The notes: generated from the letters alone by a model not told the origin. A DNA stretch of 64,000 bases from Pseudomonas chlororaphis (GCA_001023535.1 CP011020.1:2989734-3053733); one strand, 5' to 3'; positions 28,011 through 37,898 are shown, counted from the stretch's first letter. Made by a program: numbers and translations.

Positions 28011-29695
28011 AAGCCTTTGCCGAGCTGTATGCCGACCTGGACGCCACCACCTCCAGCAATGCCAAGCTGGCGGCCATGCAGGACTACTTCGCCAAGGCCT
28101 CACCCCAGGACGCGGCCTGGGCCGTGTACTTCCTGTCCGGCGGACGCCCGCGGCAGTTGGTCCCGGTCAAGGTCCTGCGGGAGTTGGCGGTGCAGGTCTC
28201 GGGGTTGTCCGCCTGGCTGTTCGAGGAAAGCTACCAGGCCGTGGGCGACCTGGCCGAAACCATCTCGTTGGTCATGCCGGAGTCGCCCCACCTTTCCGAC
28301 GAAGGCCTGGCCTCGTGGATCGAACGCAAACTGCTGCCATTGCGCGGCGAAACCCCGGAGGTGCTGGCGCAACGCTTGCCGGCGTTGTGGGCGCAACTGG
28401 ACCGACCGAGCCTGATGCTGTGCATCAAGCTCATCACCGGCAGCTTTCGCGTCGGCGTGTCCAAGCTGTTGGTCACCCGCGCCCTGGCCGGCTTGGCCGG
28501 GCTGGACAGCAAGCGGGTGGCCCAGCGCCTGGTGGGCTACACCGATCTGGCCCACCGCCCGACCGCCGCGGCTTACCTCAAGCTGATCGCCGCCGAATCC
28601 GCCGATGAACATGCCCAGCGCGGCGGCCAGCCTTATCCGTTCTTCCTGGCCCACGCGTTGTCTGCACCGGTGGAGCAATTCGACGCCCTGCTGGGCCCGG
28701 CCAGTGACTGGCAAGTGGAATGGAAGTGGGACGGTATCCGCGCCCAGGTGGTCAAGCGCGATGGCCATCTGTGGGTCTGGTCCCGGGGCGAAGAACTGGT
28801 GACCGAGCGTTTTCCCGAATTGCATTCATTGGCCCAGGCTTTGCCTGATGGCACGGTGATCGACGGGGAAATCGTCGTCTGGAAAACCTCGGAGCCGCTG
28901 ACCGAGGATGCCTTCGATCCGCAGGCGCCGCTGTCCGCCTCGGTGCAACCGTTCGCCCTGTTGCAGCAACGCATCGGCCGCAAGACCCTGGGCAAGAAAA
29001 TCCTCGACGACGCGCCGGTGGTGGTGATGGCCTACGACCTGCTGGAGTGGCAGGGCGAGGACTGGCGCAGTCGCCCCCAGGCCGAACGCCGCGAGCGCCT
29101 GGAAGCATTGCTGGCGCGGGCCCATAGCACGGTCCTGCTGCCTTCGCCCCTGGTCACCGGCCAGGATTGGCCCGACCTTGCCCGGCAGCGGGAAGCATCC
29201 CGCCGGCTGGGCGTCGAAGGCATGATGCTCAAGGCACGCGATGCGCTGTACGGCGTCGGCCGCACCAAGGACATGGGGGTGTGGTGGAAGTGGAAGATCG
29301 ACCCGTTCAGTGTCGATGCGGTGCTGATCTACGCCCAGCGCGGCCACGGTCGACGCGCCAGCCTCTACAGCGACTACACCTTCGCGGTCTGGGACAACCC
29401 GCCAGGCAGTCGCGACCGCACCCTCGTGCCGTTCGCCAAGGCCTATTCAGGCTTGACCGACGCTGAAATGCGCCAGGTCGACAGCATTGTGCGCAAGACC
29501 ACCCTGGAAAAATACGGTCCGGTGAGCAGCGTCACGCCGACCCTGGTGTTCGAGCTGGGCTTCGAAGGCATTGCCCTGTCCAAGCGCCACAAAAGTGGAA
29601 TCGCGGTCCGGTTCCCCAGAATGCTGCGTTGGCGCAAGGACAAGCCTGTCGAGGAAGCGGACACACTGGCAACGCTGCAGGATTTGTTGAAGTAA
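28007..29695 (+). CDS. ATP-dependent DNA ligase (ligase-associated module)
   Basis: A 562-residue ATP-dependent ligase. The N-terminal ~200 residues are the DNA-binding helical domain (ITGSFRVGVSKLLVTRAL). Motif I is KWDGIRAQV, with the adenylated Lys near residue 242. Downstream motifs include IDGEIVVW, VVMAYDLLEW, EGMMLKARDALYG and WWKWKIDP. An OB-fold follows. It is coupled to the exonuclease by a 4-bp overlap. The usual third and fourth genes of the module (helicase, PdeM) are found only after a 4.8-kb amino acid transporter insert. Confidence 0.93.
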   Translation: MKAFAELYADLDATTSSNAKLAAMQDYFAKASPQDAAWAVYFLSGGRPRQLVPVKVLRELAVQVSGLSAWLFEESYQAVGDLAETISLVMPESPHLSDEGLASWIERKLLPLRGETPEVLAQRLPALWAQLDRPSLMLCIKLITGSFRVGVSKLLVTRALAGLAGLDSKRVAQRLVGYTDLAHRPTAAAYLKLIAAESADEHAQRGGQPYPFFLAHALSAPVEQFDALLGPASDWQVEWKWDGIRAQVVKRDGHLWVWSRGEELVTERFPELHSLAQALPDGTVIDGEIVVWKTSEPLTEDAFDPQAPLSASVQPFALLQQRIGRKTLGKKILDDAPVVVMAYDLLEWQGEDWRSRPQAERRERLEALLARAHSTVLLPSPLVTGQDWPDLARQREASRRLGVEGMMLKARDALYGVGRTKDMGVWWKWKIDPFSVDAVLIYAQRGHGRRASLYSDYTFAVWDNPPGSRDRTLVPFAKAYSGLTDAEMRQVDSIVRKTTLEKYGPVSSVTPTLVFELGFEGIALSKRHKSGIAVRFPRMLRWRKDKPVEEADTLATLQDLLK

Positions 29696-30098
29696 GCCTG
29701 AATGGGCCGGGCCTGTAAAAACTCCCAAGGTAACCACTGTCAATGTGGCGAGGGATTTATCCCCGTTGGCCTGCGTAGCAGGCCCAAACCAGACAACTCA
29801 ATTTGCCTGATACAAAGCGTTGTCTGTTTTAAGGGCCACTTCGCAGCCCAACGGGGATAAATCCCCTCGCCACAAAGGCACCGCAATGCCACTGACGCCC
29901 CATCCCGGTGCACCTTTTTGTTGTACGATCTCTCCCGCGCACCAACGCGTTCCGCTTCCCGCTGCCAAAGCTTTTAAAACACTTGTTCGGCACTCTGGTT
30001 CGGAAATTGCTACCTTTATGCCGTCATACCGTTCTCGCCTTCACCGGTAACAATACTTACGCGCCATGGGCGCTCATATTGGTTTTAGGGATTGAATA
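29696..30098 (+). other. 403-bp gap: repeat plus leader of the amino acid transporter operon
   Basis: The first third holds the GTGGCGAGGG-type inverted repeat at 29744-29874. The rest (29875-30098) is the presumed promoter and leader of the downstream solute-binding protein gene. A ribosome site AGGGA precedes the start. A GTG-initiated 63-codon frame at 29908 ends on the start codon of that gene, but it has no ribosome site and Arg/Leu-rich composition. No clear sigma70 boxes could be assigned. Confidence 0.5.
29744..29874. repeat. Long inverted repeat, right copy flanking the exonuclease-ligase genes
   Basis: Direct-repeat partner of the element at 26748, with the same 38-bp interior apart from one base. 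The left arm lacks one G (GTGGCGAGGGATTTATCCCC). Both are oriented the same way around the exonuclease and ligase genes. Confidence 0.92.
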
Positions 30099-30881
30099 AT
30101 GAAAAAAACACTGCTGACCCTTTCTGCACTGGCGTTGTGCATGGCTGCTGGCGTCGCCACCGCCAAGGAATACAAGGAACTGCGTTTTGGTGTCGACCCT
30201 TCCTACGCCCCCTTTGAATCCAAGGCCGCCGACGGCAGCCTGGTCGGTTTCGACATCGACCTGGGCAATGCCATCTGCGAAGAGCTGAAGGTCAAATGCA
30301 AATGGGTCGAAAGCGATTTCGACGGCATGATCCCGGGCCTCAAAGCCAATAAATTCGACGGCGTCATCTCTTCGATGACCGTGACCCCGGCCCGTGAGAA
30401 AGTCATCGACTTCTCCAGCGAACTGTTCTCCGGCCCAACGGCCTATGTCTTCAAGAAAGGCTCGGGCCTGACCGAGGACAAGGCCTCGCTCAAAGGCAAG
30501 ACCGTCGGCTACGAACAAGGCACCATCCAGGAAGCCTATGCCAAAGCCGTGCTGGACAAGGCCGGCGTCAAGACCCAGGCCTACCAGAACCAGGACCAGG
30601 TCTATGCCGACCTGACCTCCGGCCGTCTCGATGCGGCCATCCAGGACATGCTGCAGGCGGAGCTGGGCTTTCTGAAATCGCCTAAAGGCGCCGACTATGA
30701 AATCAGCAAGCCGGTGGACAGCGAACTGCTGCCGGCCAAGACCGCCATCGGTATCAAGAAAGGTAACAGCGAGCTGAAGGCGCTTTTGGATAAAGGTATC
30801 AAAGCGTTACACGACGACGGCAAATACGCTGAAATCCAGAAAAAACACTTTGGCGATCTGAATCTGTACAGCGGCAAATAA
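30099..30881 (+). CDS. Basic amino acid ABC transporter substrate-binding protein (AotJ/HisJ type)
   Basis: A 260-residue periplasmic protein with a signal peptide (MKKTLLTLSALALCMAAGVATA). The family signature of LAO/HisJ/AotJ proteins is clear: FGVDPSYAPFESKAADGSLV, GFDIDLGNAIC, and the C-terminal LLDKGIKALHDDGKYAEIQKKHF. The expected ligands are Lys, Arg, ornithine or His. The gene order binding protein - two permeases - deacylase - ATPase is that of aotJQMOP, but argR does not follow, so a paralog is possible. A terminator-like hairpin follows its stop. Confidence 0.88.
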   Translation: MKKTLLTLSALALCMAAGVATAKEYKELRFGVDPSYAPFESKAADGSLVGFDIDLGNAICEELKVKCKWVESDFDGMIPGLKANKFDGVISSMTVTPAREKVIDFSSELFSGPTAYVFKKGSGLTEDKASLKGKTVGYEQGTIQEAYAKAVLDKAGVKTQAYQNQDQVYADLTSGRLDAAIQDMLQAELGFLKSPKGADYEISKPVDSELLPAKTAIGIKKGNSELKALLDKGIKALHDDGKYAEIQKKHFGDLNLYSGK

Positions 30882-30887
30882 TGCGCT

Positions 30888-30918
30888 GCGCCCATCCGGT
30901 TCCGGGTGGGCGCTTTTT
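30888..30918 (+). terminator. Intercistronic hairpin after the substrate-binding protein gene
   Basis: GCGCCCATCCGG-TT-CCGGGTGGGCGC followed by six T residues. It is a strong stem with a T-run between the binding-protein gene and the permease genes, and probably makes the binding protein more abundant than the membrane parts. Confidence 0.85.
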
Positions 30919-30939
30919 TCCTGCCAAAGGCAATTTTCC

Positions 30940-31668
30940 ATGTTCGAACAACTCCTACAAAATCTGGGGCTCTCGGCCTTCAGCCTGCAGGGCTTTGGCC
31001 CGCTGCTGATGCAGGGCACCTGGATGACCATCAAGCTGGCGGCCCTGTCCCTGCTGCTGAGCGTCGTGCTCGGGTTGCTGGGCGCCAGTGCCAAGCTGTC
31101 CAGCGTCAAACTGTTGCGAATTCCTGCCCAGCTCTACACCACATTGATTCGCGGCGTGCCGGACCTGGTGTTGATGCTGCTGATTTTCTACAGCCTGCAA
31201 ACCTGGCTGACCTCCTTTACCGACTTCATGGAATGGGAATACATCGAGATCAACCCATTCGGCGCCGGGGTGATTACCCTGGGCTTCATTTACGGCGCGT
31301 ACTTCACCGAGACCTTTCGCGGCGCGATCCTCGCGGTGCCCAGGGGCCAGGTCGAAGCCGCCACCGCGTACGGCCTCAAACGAGGCCAGCGGTTTCGCTT
31401 CGTGGTGTTTCCACAAATGATGCGCTTCGCCCTGCCGGGTATCGGCAATAACTGGATGGTGATGCTCAAGGCCACCGCCCTGGTGTCGATCATTGGCCTG
31501 GCCGACCTGGTCAAGGCGGCCCAGGATGCCGGCAAGAGCACCTACCAACTGTTCTATTTCCTGGTACTGGCGGCATTGATCTACCTGTTGATCACCAGCG
31601 CCTCCAACTTCATCCTGCGCCGGCTTGAACGCCGCTACGCCGCCGGAGCCCGGGAGGCCGTGCGATGA
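30940..31668 (+). CDS. Amino acid ABC transporter permease (HisQ/AotQ type)
   Basis: A 242-residue inner-membrane permease with about five helices. The EAA loop that contacts the ATPase is EAATAYGLKRGQRFRFVVFPQM near residue 143. The FIYGAYFTETFRGA motif ahead of it is typical of HisQ/M-type permeases. It overlaps the next permease by 4 bp (ATGA). It forms the membrane channel for basic amino acids with its partner. Confidence 0.92.
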   Translation: MFEQLLQNLGLSAFSLQGFGPLLMQGTWMTIKLAALSLLLSVVLGLLGASAKLSSVKLLRIPAQLYTTLIRGVPDLVLMLLIFYSLQTWLTSFTDFMEWEYIEINPFGAGVITLGFIYGAYFTETFRGAILAVPRGQVEAATAYGLKRGQRFRFVVFPQMMRFALPGIGNNWMVMLKATALVSIIGLADLVKAAQDAGKSTYQLFYFLVLAALIYLLITSASNFILRRLERRYAAGAREAVR

Positions 31669-32375
31669 TCGAACTCTTGCAGGAGTACTGGCGACCGTTC
31701 CTCTACAGCGACGGCGTCAACGTCACCGGCCTGGCGATGACCCTATGGTTGCTCAGCGCCTCGCTGCTGATCGGCTTCGTGGTGTCGATCCCGCTGTCCA
31801 TCGCCCGGGTTTCGCCCAAGCGGTCCATACGCTGGCCGGTGCAGTTCTACACGTACCTGTTCCGGGGCACGCCGCTCTACATCCAGTTGCTGATCTGCTA
31901 CACCGGCATTTACAGCATCGCGGCGGTACGCGCCCAGCCCGTGCTCGACAGCTTCTTTCGCGACGCCATGAATTGCACGATCCTTGCCTTCGCCCTGAAC
32001 ACCTGCGCCTACACCACGGAGATCTTCGCCGGGGCGATTCGCAGCATGAACCACGGGGAAGTGGAAGCGGCCAAGGCCTACGGCCTGACCGGCTGGAAGC
32101 TGTACACCTACGTGATCATGCCGTCGGCGTTGCGGCGCTCGCTGCCGTACTACAGCAACGAAGTGATTTTGATGCTGCACTCGACGACCGTGGCATTCAC
32201 CGCTACCGTTCCTGACGTGCTGAAAGTGGCCCGGGACGCCAACTCGGCGACGTTCCTGACGTTCCAGTCATTCGGGATCGCCGCACTGATCTACCTGACG
32301 GTCACCTTCGCACTGGTAGGCCTCTTCCGCCTCGCCGAACGCCGATGGCTGGCCTTTCTCGGGCCGACCCACTAG
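31665..32375 (+). CDS. Amino acid ABC transporter permease (HisM/AotM type)
   Basis: A 236-residue permease. EAA loop EAAKAYGLTGWKLYTYVIMP near residue 147, and the upstream CAYTTEIFAGAIRSM is the matching conserved helix. The C-terminal half resembles HisM, with YYSNEVILMLHSTTVAFTATV. Its start overlaps the first permease. It is the second half of the permease heterodimer. Confidence 0.92.
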   Translation: MIELLQEYWRPFLYSDGVNVTGLAMTLWLLSASLLIGFVVSIPLSIARVSPKRSIRWPVQFYTYLFRGTPLYIQLLICYTGIYSIAAVRAQPVLDSFFRDAMNCTILAFALNTCAYTTEIFAGAIRSMNHGEVEAAKAYGLTGWKLYTYVIMPSALRRSLPYYSNEVILMLHSTTVAFTATVPDVLKVARDANSATFLTFQSFGIAALIYLTVTFALVGLFRLAERRWLAFLGPTH

Positions 32376-32401
32376 GGCCCTGTTCCAGGACATACACCCA
32401 C

Positions 32402-33520
32402 ATGCGCCACCAGATCCATGACCTGCAGGCCCCCGTACCGGGGACCGCACGCAAGATCCACAGCTTTCACTTCGGCCCGGAAAAAGCCGCCGGCAAAATC
32501 TACATCCAGTCGTCCCTGCACGCCGATGAACTGCCCGGCATGCTGGTGGCCTGGCACCTCAAGCAGCGCCTGGCGGAACTCGAAGCGTCGGGCCACCTGC
32601 GCTACGAGATCGTGCTGGTGCCGGTCGCCAACCCCGTCGGCCTTGAACAAGTGCTGATGGACGTGCCGCTGGGTCGCTACGAAACGGAGAGCGGGCAAAA
32701 CTTCAACCGCCGCTTCGTCGACCTGAGCGAAGAGATCGGCAACGAAATCGAAGAACTGCTCACCGACGATCCGCAGCACAACCTGATGCTGATCCGCACC
32801 AGCCTGCGCGATGCCCTCGCCCGGCAGACCGCCGGCACGCAGTTGCAATCGCTGCGCCTGGCGCTGCAGCGGCTGGCCTGCGACGCCGACATGGTGCTGG
32901 ACCTGCACTGCGACTTCGAAGCCGTGGCCCACCTGTACACCACCCCGCAAGCCTGGCCGCAGGTCGAGCCGCTGGCCCGCTACATCGGCGCCGAGGCCAG
33001 CCTGCTGGCCACTGATTCGGGCGGCCAGTCGTTCGACGAGTGCTTCACCCTGCTCTGGTGGCAACTCAAGGAACGCTTCGGCGAGCGGTTCGAGATCCCC
33101 CTGGGCAGCTTTTCGGTCACCGTGGAATTGCGCGGCCAGGGCGACGTCAACCATGGGTTGGCGAGCCTCGACTGCCAGGCGCTGATCGAATACCTGATCC
33201 GCTTCGGCGCCATCGACGGCGAACCGATGCCCATGCCCGAGCTGCCCTATCCCGCCACGCCGCTGGCCGGTGTCGAGCCGGTGGCGACGCCCGTGGGTGG
33301 CCTGCTGGTCTACAGCGCACTGCCTGGCGAATACCTGGAGGCGGGCCAGTTGATCGCGGAAATCATCGACCCGATCAACGACACCGTCACCCCCGTTCAT
33401 TGCCGTAACGCCGGGCTCATGTACGCCCGTTCGCTGCGCCGCATGGCCACCGCCGGCATGGTGATCGCCCATGTCGCCGGTGCCGAAGCCTACCGCAGCG
33501 GCTACCTACTTTCGCCTTGA
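32402..33520 (+). CDS. AotO-like M14 family deacylase (succinylglutamate desuccinylase/aspartoacylase)
   Basis: A 372-residue zinc-dependent deacylase. The HxxE zinc motif is HADELPG near residue 41, and a third His lies in [10 protein letters not shown]. Downstream blocks are [16 protein letters not shown] and the beta-domain around [18 protein letters not shown]. It lies inside the transporter operon, as AotO does, and may deacylate N-acylated amino acids or dipeptides brought in by the transporter. The true substrate is unknown. The start at 32402 gives the expected length. Confidence 0.9.
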   Translation: MRHQIHDLQAPVPGTARKIHSFHFGPEKAAGKIYIQSSLHADELPGMLVAWHLKQRLAELEASGHLRYEIVLVPVANPVGLEQVLMDVPLGRYETESGQNFNRRFVDLSEEIGNEIEELLTDDPQHNLMLIRTSLRDALARQTAGTQLQSLRLALQRLACDADMVLDLHCDFEAVAHLYTTPQAWPQVEPLARYIGAEASLLATDSGGQSFDECFTLLWWQLKERFGERFEIPLGSFSVTVELRGQGDVNHGLASLDCQALIEYLIRFGAIDGEPMPMPELPYPATPLAGVEPVATPVGGLLVYSALPGEYLEAGQLIAEIIDPINDTVTPVHCRNAGLMYARSLRRMATAGMVIAHVAGAEAYRSGYLLSP

Positions 33521-33533
33521 GGATGCCTGTTCC

Positions 33534-34298
33534 ATGTACAAACTGACCATCGAAGGCCTGCACAAAAGCTACGGCGAACACGAGGTGCTCAAAGGCGTTT
33601 CGCTCAAGGCCAAGACCGGCGACGTCATCAGCCTGATCGGCGCCAGCGGCTCGGGCAAGAGTACCTTCCTGCGCTGCATCAACTTCCTGGAGCAACCCAA
33701 CGACGGCGCCATGAGCCTGGACGGCCAGGCAGTCCAGATGATCAAGGACCGCCACGGCATGCACGTGGCCGATGCCGATGAACTGCAGCGCATCCGCACA
33801 CGCCTGGCCATGGTGTTCCAGCACTTCAACCTGTGGAGCCACATGACCGTGCTGGAAAACATCACCATGGCGCCACGCCGGGTGCTGGGGGTCGACCGGC
33901 AGGAAGCCGAGGCCCGTGCCCGTCGCTACCTGGACAAGGTCGGCCTGCCCGCGCGAGTCGCCGAGCAGTACCCGGCGTTCCTCTCCGGCGGCCAGCAACA
34001 GCGCGTGGCCATCGCCCGCGCCCTGGCGATGGAGCCGGAGGTGATGCTGTTCGACGAGCCCACCTCGGCGCTGGACCCGGAGCTGGTGGGTGAAGTCCTG
34101 AAGGTGATCCAGGGCCTGGCCGAGGAAGGCCGGACCATGATCATGGTGACCCACGAAATGAGCTTCGCCCGCAAAGTCTCCAACCAGGTGCTGTTCCTGC
34201 ACCAGGGCCTGGTGGAAGAGGAAGGCGCGCCGGAAGACGTGCTGGGCAACCCCAAGAGCGAACGGCTCAAGCAGTTTCTCAGTGGCAACCTGAAGTAG
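33534..34298 (+). CDS. Basic amino acid ABC transporter ATP-binding protein (HisP/AotP type)
   Basis: A 254-residue ATPase. Walker A is GASGSGKST, the ABC signature [17 protein letters not shown], and Walker [15 protein letters not shown]. The insert [17 protein letters not shown] and the segment [25 protein letters not shown] are typical of HisP/AotP. It is the last gene of the transporter operon. In P. aeruginosa the aot operon ends with argR; here a repeat and the Lhr helicase follow. Confidence 0.93.
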   Translation: MYKLTIEGLHKSYGEHEVLKGVSLKAKTGDVISLIGASGSGKSTFLRCINFLEQPNDGAMSLDGQAVQMIKDRHGMHVADADELQRIRTRLAMVFQHFNLWSHMTVLENITMAPRRVLGVDRQEAEARARRYLDKVGLPARVAEQYPAFLSGGQQQRVAIARALAMEPEVMLFDEPTSALDPELVGEVLKVIQGLAEEGRTMIMVTHEMSFARKVSNQVLFLHQGLVEEEGAPEDVLGNPKSERLKQFLSGNLK

Positions 34299-34317
34299 GC
34301 CTGGCAACGCATCACCC

Positions 34318-34404
34318 GTGGCGAGGGAGCTTGCTCCCGCTGGTTCTGACAGACACACCGCAAAGGGACGCTGCGCGTCCAGCGGGAGCAAGCTCCCTCG
34401 CCAC
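34318..34404. repeat. Short inverted repeat (GTGGCGAGGGAGCTTGCTCCC type)
   Basis: Arms GTGGCGAGGGAGCTTGCTCCC and complement, with GGGACGCTGCGCGTCC as an inner hairpin. It lies between the ATPase gene and the helicase gene. Confidence 0.88.
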
Positions 34405-34498
34405 AAGAACCTCGCGCTTAAACAATCTGCTTCGCGTAAAACCTTTGGCGCCCTGCCGTGGTCTTTGAAACAGGACTTCCAGGGCGCGCGCGGCAGGC

Positions 34499-36985
34499 AT
34501 GGCGACATCCAACGACTTCGCAAGACAGTGGTTCAGTGCCCGGGGCTGGAAACCGTTCGCCTTTCAGAAACAGGTGTGGAACGCGGTCAAGCGAGGGGAG
34601 TCCGGGTTGCTGCACGCCAGCACCGGTGCCGGCAAGACCTACGCCGTCTGGTTCGCGGCCCTCAACCGCTTCGCCCGCCCCGCGCCACCGCCCGACAAGC
34701 CGCGCAAGCGCAAACCGCCGGCCGAACCGCTGACAGTGCTGTGGATCACGCCGATGCGCGCCCTGGCCGCCGACACCGGCAAGGCCCTCGAAGCGCCGTT
34801 GGTGGATTTGCAACTGCCCTGGAGCGTCGGCCTGCGGACCGGCGACACCGGTGCCAGCGAGCGGGCCCGGCAAAGCCGGCGCCTGCCCACGGCCCTGATC
34901 ACCACGCCCGAAAGCCTGACGTTGATGCTCGCCCGCGCCGATGCCCAGGCGGCCACATCGACGCTGCGCATGGTGGTGGTGGATGAATGGCACGAGTTGA
35001 TCGGCAACAAGCGTGGCGTGCAGTTGCAATTGGCGCTGGCCCGTTTGCGCCACTGGCATCCCGACCTGATCGTCTGGGGCGTGTCCGCCACGCTGGGGAA
35101 TCAGGAACACGCCGAGCAGGTGTTGATCCCCCGGGGCGATGGGATCAGCGTGCAGGGCGCCGACAGCAAGGCCCTGCGGGTCGACACCCTGCTGCCGCCT
35201 ACCTTGGAACGCTTTCCCTGGGCCGGGCATATCGGCCTGAAGATGCTGCCCCAAGTGGTGGCAGAGATCGACGCCAGCAGCAGTTGCCTGGTCTTCACCA
35301 ATACCCGCGCCCAATCGGAAATCTGGTACCAGGCCATCCTTGAAGCCAGGCCCGACTGGGCCGGGCTGATCGCCCTGCACCACAGCTCGCTGTCCCGCGA
35401 TACTCGGGACTGGGTGGAGCGCGCACTGAAGGAAGGCCAGCTCAAGGCGGTGGTCTGCACCTCCAGCCTCGACCTGGGGGTAGATTTCCTGCCGGTGGAA
35501 CGGGTGCTGCAGATCGGCTCGGCCAAGGGCGTGGCCCGGCTGATGCAACGGGCTGGACGCTCCGGCCATGCGCCGGGACGGACCTCACGGGTCACCCTGG
35601 TGCCGACCCACAGCCTGGAGTTGATCGAGGCCGCGGCCGCCCAGGACGCCGTGGCCCAACGGCGTATCGAGCCCCGCGAATCGCCCCACAAACCCCTGGA
35701 CGTGCTGGTGCAACACCTGGTCAGCATGGCCCTGGGCGGCGGTTTCGTGCCCGAAGCGCTGTTCGAGGAAGTGCGCGGCGCCTGGGCCTATCGCGACCTG
35801 AACCCGGCCGAATGGGCCTGGGCGCTGGCCTTCGTGCGCCACGGCGGCCTGTCGTTGACCGCCTACCCCGACTACCGTCGGGTCGAACCGGATGAGCACG
35901 GCATCTGGCGGGTCCCCGACGCCCGCTTGGCCCGGCGCCATCGCATGAGCATCGGCACCATCGTCAGCGATGCCAGCCTGCAATTGAAATTCTGGAGCAA
36001 GGGTGGTGGCGGCAAGACCCTGGGCAGCGTGGAAGAAGGCTTCATCGCCCGCTTGCGGCCCGGTGACGGCTTTCTGTTCGCCGGGCGCCTGCTGGAACTG
36101 GTCCGGGTCGAAGACATGACCGCCTATGTGCGCCGCAGCCAGGCAAAAAAAGCCGCCGTGCCGCGCTGGAACGGCGGGCGCATGCCGCTTTCCAGTGAAC
36201 TGGCCGCTGCTGTCGTGGCCCGCCTGAGCGAAGCGGCCCAAGGCCGTTTCGAAGGCCCGGAGATGCAAGCCGTGAAGCCGCTGCTAATGACGCAACAACG
36301 CTGGTCCGGCTTGCCCACGCAGGGCTCGCTGCTGGCGGAGGCGCTCAAGTCCCGGGAAGGCTGGCACCTGTTCCTGTACCCGTTCGCCGGCCGCCAGGTT
36401 CATCTGGGGCTGGCGAGCCTGCTGGCCTGGCGGGTGAGCCGGCAACAGCCGGTGACGTTTTCCATTGCCGTGAACGATTACGGCCTGGAACTGCTCAGTG
36501 CCACGCCGGTGGACTGGTCGGTGTGCCTGACGCCTGGGCTGTTGAGCACTGATCACCTGCTGGCCGACGTACTCGCCAGCCTGAACGCCGGCGAACTGGC
36601 CTTGCGCCGCTTTCGTGAAATTGCCCGCATCGCCGGGCTGGTATTCGCCGGTTACCCCGGCGCGCCCAAGAGCACGCGCCAAGTCCAGGCCTCCAGTGGC
36701 CTGTTCTTTCAAGTGTTCAAGCAGTACGACGCCGACAACCTGCTGCTGGCCCAGGCCGGGGAAGAAGTCTTGCGTGAAGAATTGGATATCCGTCGACTGG
36801 AGCAGACCTTGGAACGCCTCAACGCCTTGACGCTGGACCTGCATGTCATCAAGCGCCCTACCCCGCTGGGATTCCCGCTGTTGGTGGAGCGTTTCAGGGA
36901 AAGCATGAGCTCGGAAAAACTCGCCGATCGCATCCGCCGGATGGTGAGCGAACTCGAAAAAACCGCCGATCGCGGTGACGCCTGA
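34499..36985 (+). CDS. Ligase-associated DEXH-box helicase (Lhr-core)
   Basis: An 828-residue superfamily 2 helicase. Walker A is [10 protein letters not shown] near residue 45, the DEXH box is VVVDEWHEL near 164, and motifs III-VI include [31 protein letters not shown] and QRAGRSGH. The C-terminal winged-helix and Lhr-core domain follows. It is the helicase of the ligase-associated repair module. Its stop overlaps the PdeM start by one base. The exonuclease and ligase of the module are 4.8 kb upstream, behind the transporter operon. Confidence 0.93.
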   Translation: MATSNDFARQWFSARGWKPFAFQKQVWNAVKRGESGLLHASTGAGKTYAVWFAALNRFARPAPPPDKPRKRKPPAEPLTVLWITPMRALAADTGKALEAPLVDLQLPWSVGLRTGDTGASERARQSRRLPTALITTPESLTLMLARADAQAATSTLRMVVVDEWHELIGNKRGVQLQLALARLRHWHPDLIVWGVSATLGNQEHAEQVLIPRGDGISVQGADSKALRVDTLLPPTLERFPWAGHIGLKMLPQVVAEIDASSSCLVFTNTRAQSEIWYQAILEARPDWAGLIALHHSSLSRDTRDWVERALKEGQLKAVVCTSSLDLGVDFLPVERVLQIGSAKGVARLMQRAGRSGHAPGRTSRVTLVPTHSLELIEAAAAQDAVAQRRIEPRESPHKPLDVLVQHLVSMALGGGFVPEALFEEVRGAWAYRDLNPAEWAWALAFVRHGGLSLTAYPDYRRVEPDEHGIWRVPDARLARRHRMSIGTIVSDASLQLKFWSKGGGGKTLGSVEEGFIARLRPGDGFLFAGRLLELVRVEDMTAYVRRSQAKKAAVPRWNGGRMPLSSELAAAVVARLSEAAQGRFEGPEMQAVKPLLMTQQRWSGLPTQGSLLAEALKSREGWHLFLYPFAGRQVHLGLASLLAWRVSRQQPVTFSIAVNDYGLELLSATPVDWSVCLTPGLLSTDHLLADVLASLNAGELALRRFREIARIAGLVFAGYPGAPKSTRQVQASSGLFFQVFKQYDADNLLLAQAGEEVLREELDIRRLEQTLERLNALTLDLHVIKRPTPLGFPLLVERFRESMSSEKLADRIRRMVSELEKTADRGDA

Positions 36986-37641
36986 TGCCCGCGCCCTACC
37001 CCGTCAACCTGGCCGGTGAAGCACTCTGGCTGCTGCCGGAAAAAGCCGTCTACTGGCCCGCCCAGGAAACCCTGATGGTGGCCGACGTGCATTTCGGCAA
37101 GGCCGCCGCCTACCGCAGCCTCGGCCAGCCGGTGCCCCATGGAACCACCGCCAGCAACATCGAGGTTCTGGATGACCTGCTGGCGCGCCTGCCCTGCCGG
37201 CAGTTGATCTTCCTCGGGGATTTTCTCCACGGCCCGGGCTCCCACGCGCCAGGCACCCTCAACGCCCTGGCCGACTGGCGCGGCAAGCATCCGCACCTGG
37301 CGATGACGCTGATTCGCGGCAACCATGACAAGCGGGCCGGCGACCCGCCCGCCGCGCTGAACATCCGCGTGGTGCCGGAGCCTTTGCTGCTGGGCCCTTT
37401 CGCCGTACAGCACGAACCCGATCCCCATCCCAGCCGACACGTCCTGGCCGGGCATGTGCATCCGGTCTATCACTTGAGGGGCAAGGGCCGGCAACGCTTG
37501 CGCCTGGCCTGCTTCCGGCTGGGCAGCGACATCAGCCTGCTACCGGCCTTCGGCGCGTTCACGGGGGGCTATCGGGTCGAGCAGGACAACGATTGCAGGA
37601 TTTTCGTCATTGGCGATAACGAAGTATGGCCCGTCAATTGA
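36985..37641 (+). CDS. pdeM: PdeM, ligase-associated DNA damage response endonuclease
   Basis: A 218-residue binuclear metallophosphoesterase. The metal-binding motifs are VADVHFGKAAAYR, FLGDFLHGPGSH, IRGNHDKR, VQHEPDPH and GHVHPVYHL. Members cleave single-stranded DNA in the Lhr-core repair module. It is coupled to the helicase by a one-base overlap. Its stop codon lies inside a perfect 28-bp palindrome that probably ends the transcript. Confidence 0.93.
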   Translation: MPAPYPVNLAGEALWLLPEKAVYWPAQETLMVADVHFGKAAAYRSLGQPVPHGTTASNIEVLDDLLARLPCRQLIFLGDFLHGPGSHAPGTLNALADWRGKHPHLAMTLIRGNHDKRAGDPPAALNIRVVPEPLLLGPFAVQHEPDPHPSRHVLAGHVHPVYHLRGKGRQRLRLACFRLGSDISLLPAFGAFTGGYRVEQDNDCRIFVIGDNEVWPVN

Positions 37642-37651
37642 CGGGCCATAC
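37624..37651. repeat. Perfect 28-bp palindrome overlapping the pdeM stop
   Basis: GTATGGCCCGTCAA and its complement TTGACGGGCCATAC meet without a spacer. It contains the pdeM stop (37639-37641) and ends 3 bp before the stop of the convergent gene, so it may be a shared transcription stop. No T-run follows. Confidence 0.85.
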
Positions 37652-37654
37652 GGA

Positions 37655-37861
37655 TCAGGCAACGGGCGCTGGAGGCGGCTCATCCGGCAGGGTGGGCTCG
37701 CCGGGCTCGGTGGGCTGTTCGTTGGGAGTATCGGGATCAGGCTGGCCGGGGATACCACCCGCCGCTTCAACGGGATGGGCTAGCAATGACCAGGCCATGA
37801 CGCCAATCTGATTGGGCTCAAGCCTTGCCAGTTCGGCACTGATTCGCGGATCGATCTTCAT
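37655..37861 (-). CDS. Small Pro/Glu-rich hypothetical protein
   Basis: A 68-residue protein starting at 37861, preceded by AGGAGTTG. The N-terminal third (MKIDPRISAELARLEPNQIG) is helical and charged. The second half is rich in Pro, Glu and Asp (PGQPDPDTPNEQPTEPGEP). No known domain is recognised. The clear ribosome site and codon-like composition support a real gene. It is transcribed toward pdeM. Confidence 0.6.
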   Translation of the reverse strand: MKIDPRISAELARLEPNQIGVMAWSLLAHPVEAAGGIPGQPDPDTPNEQPTEPGEPTLPDEPPPAPVA

Positions 37862-37898
37862 AGAGCAACTCCTGAGCGAAGGCCCGTTTCGCTGACGC

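Noticed and set aside
29908..30099. A 63-codon GTG frame ending on the start codon of the binding-protein gene, considered as a leader peptide
   Set aside because: No ribosome site, no run of regulatory codons and atypical Arg/Leu composition. The overlap of stop and start can occur by chance.
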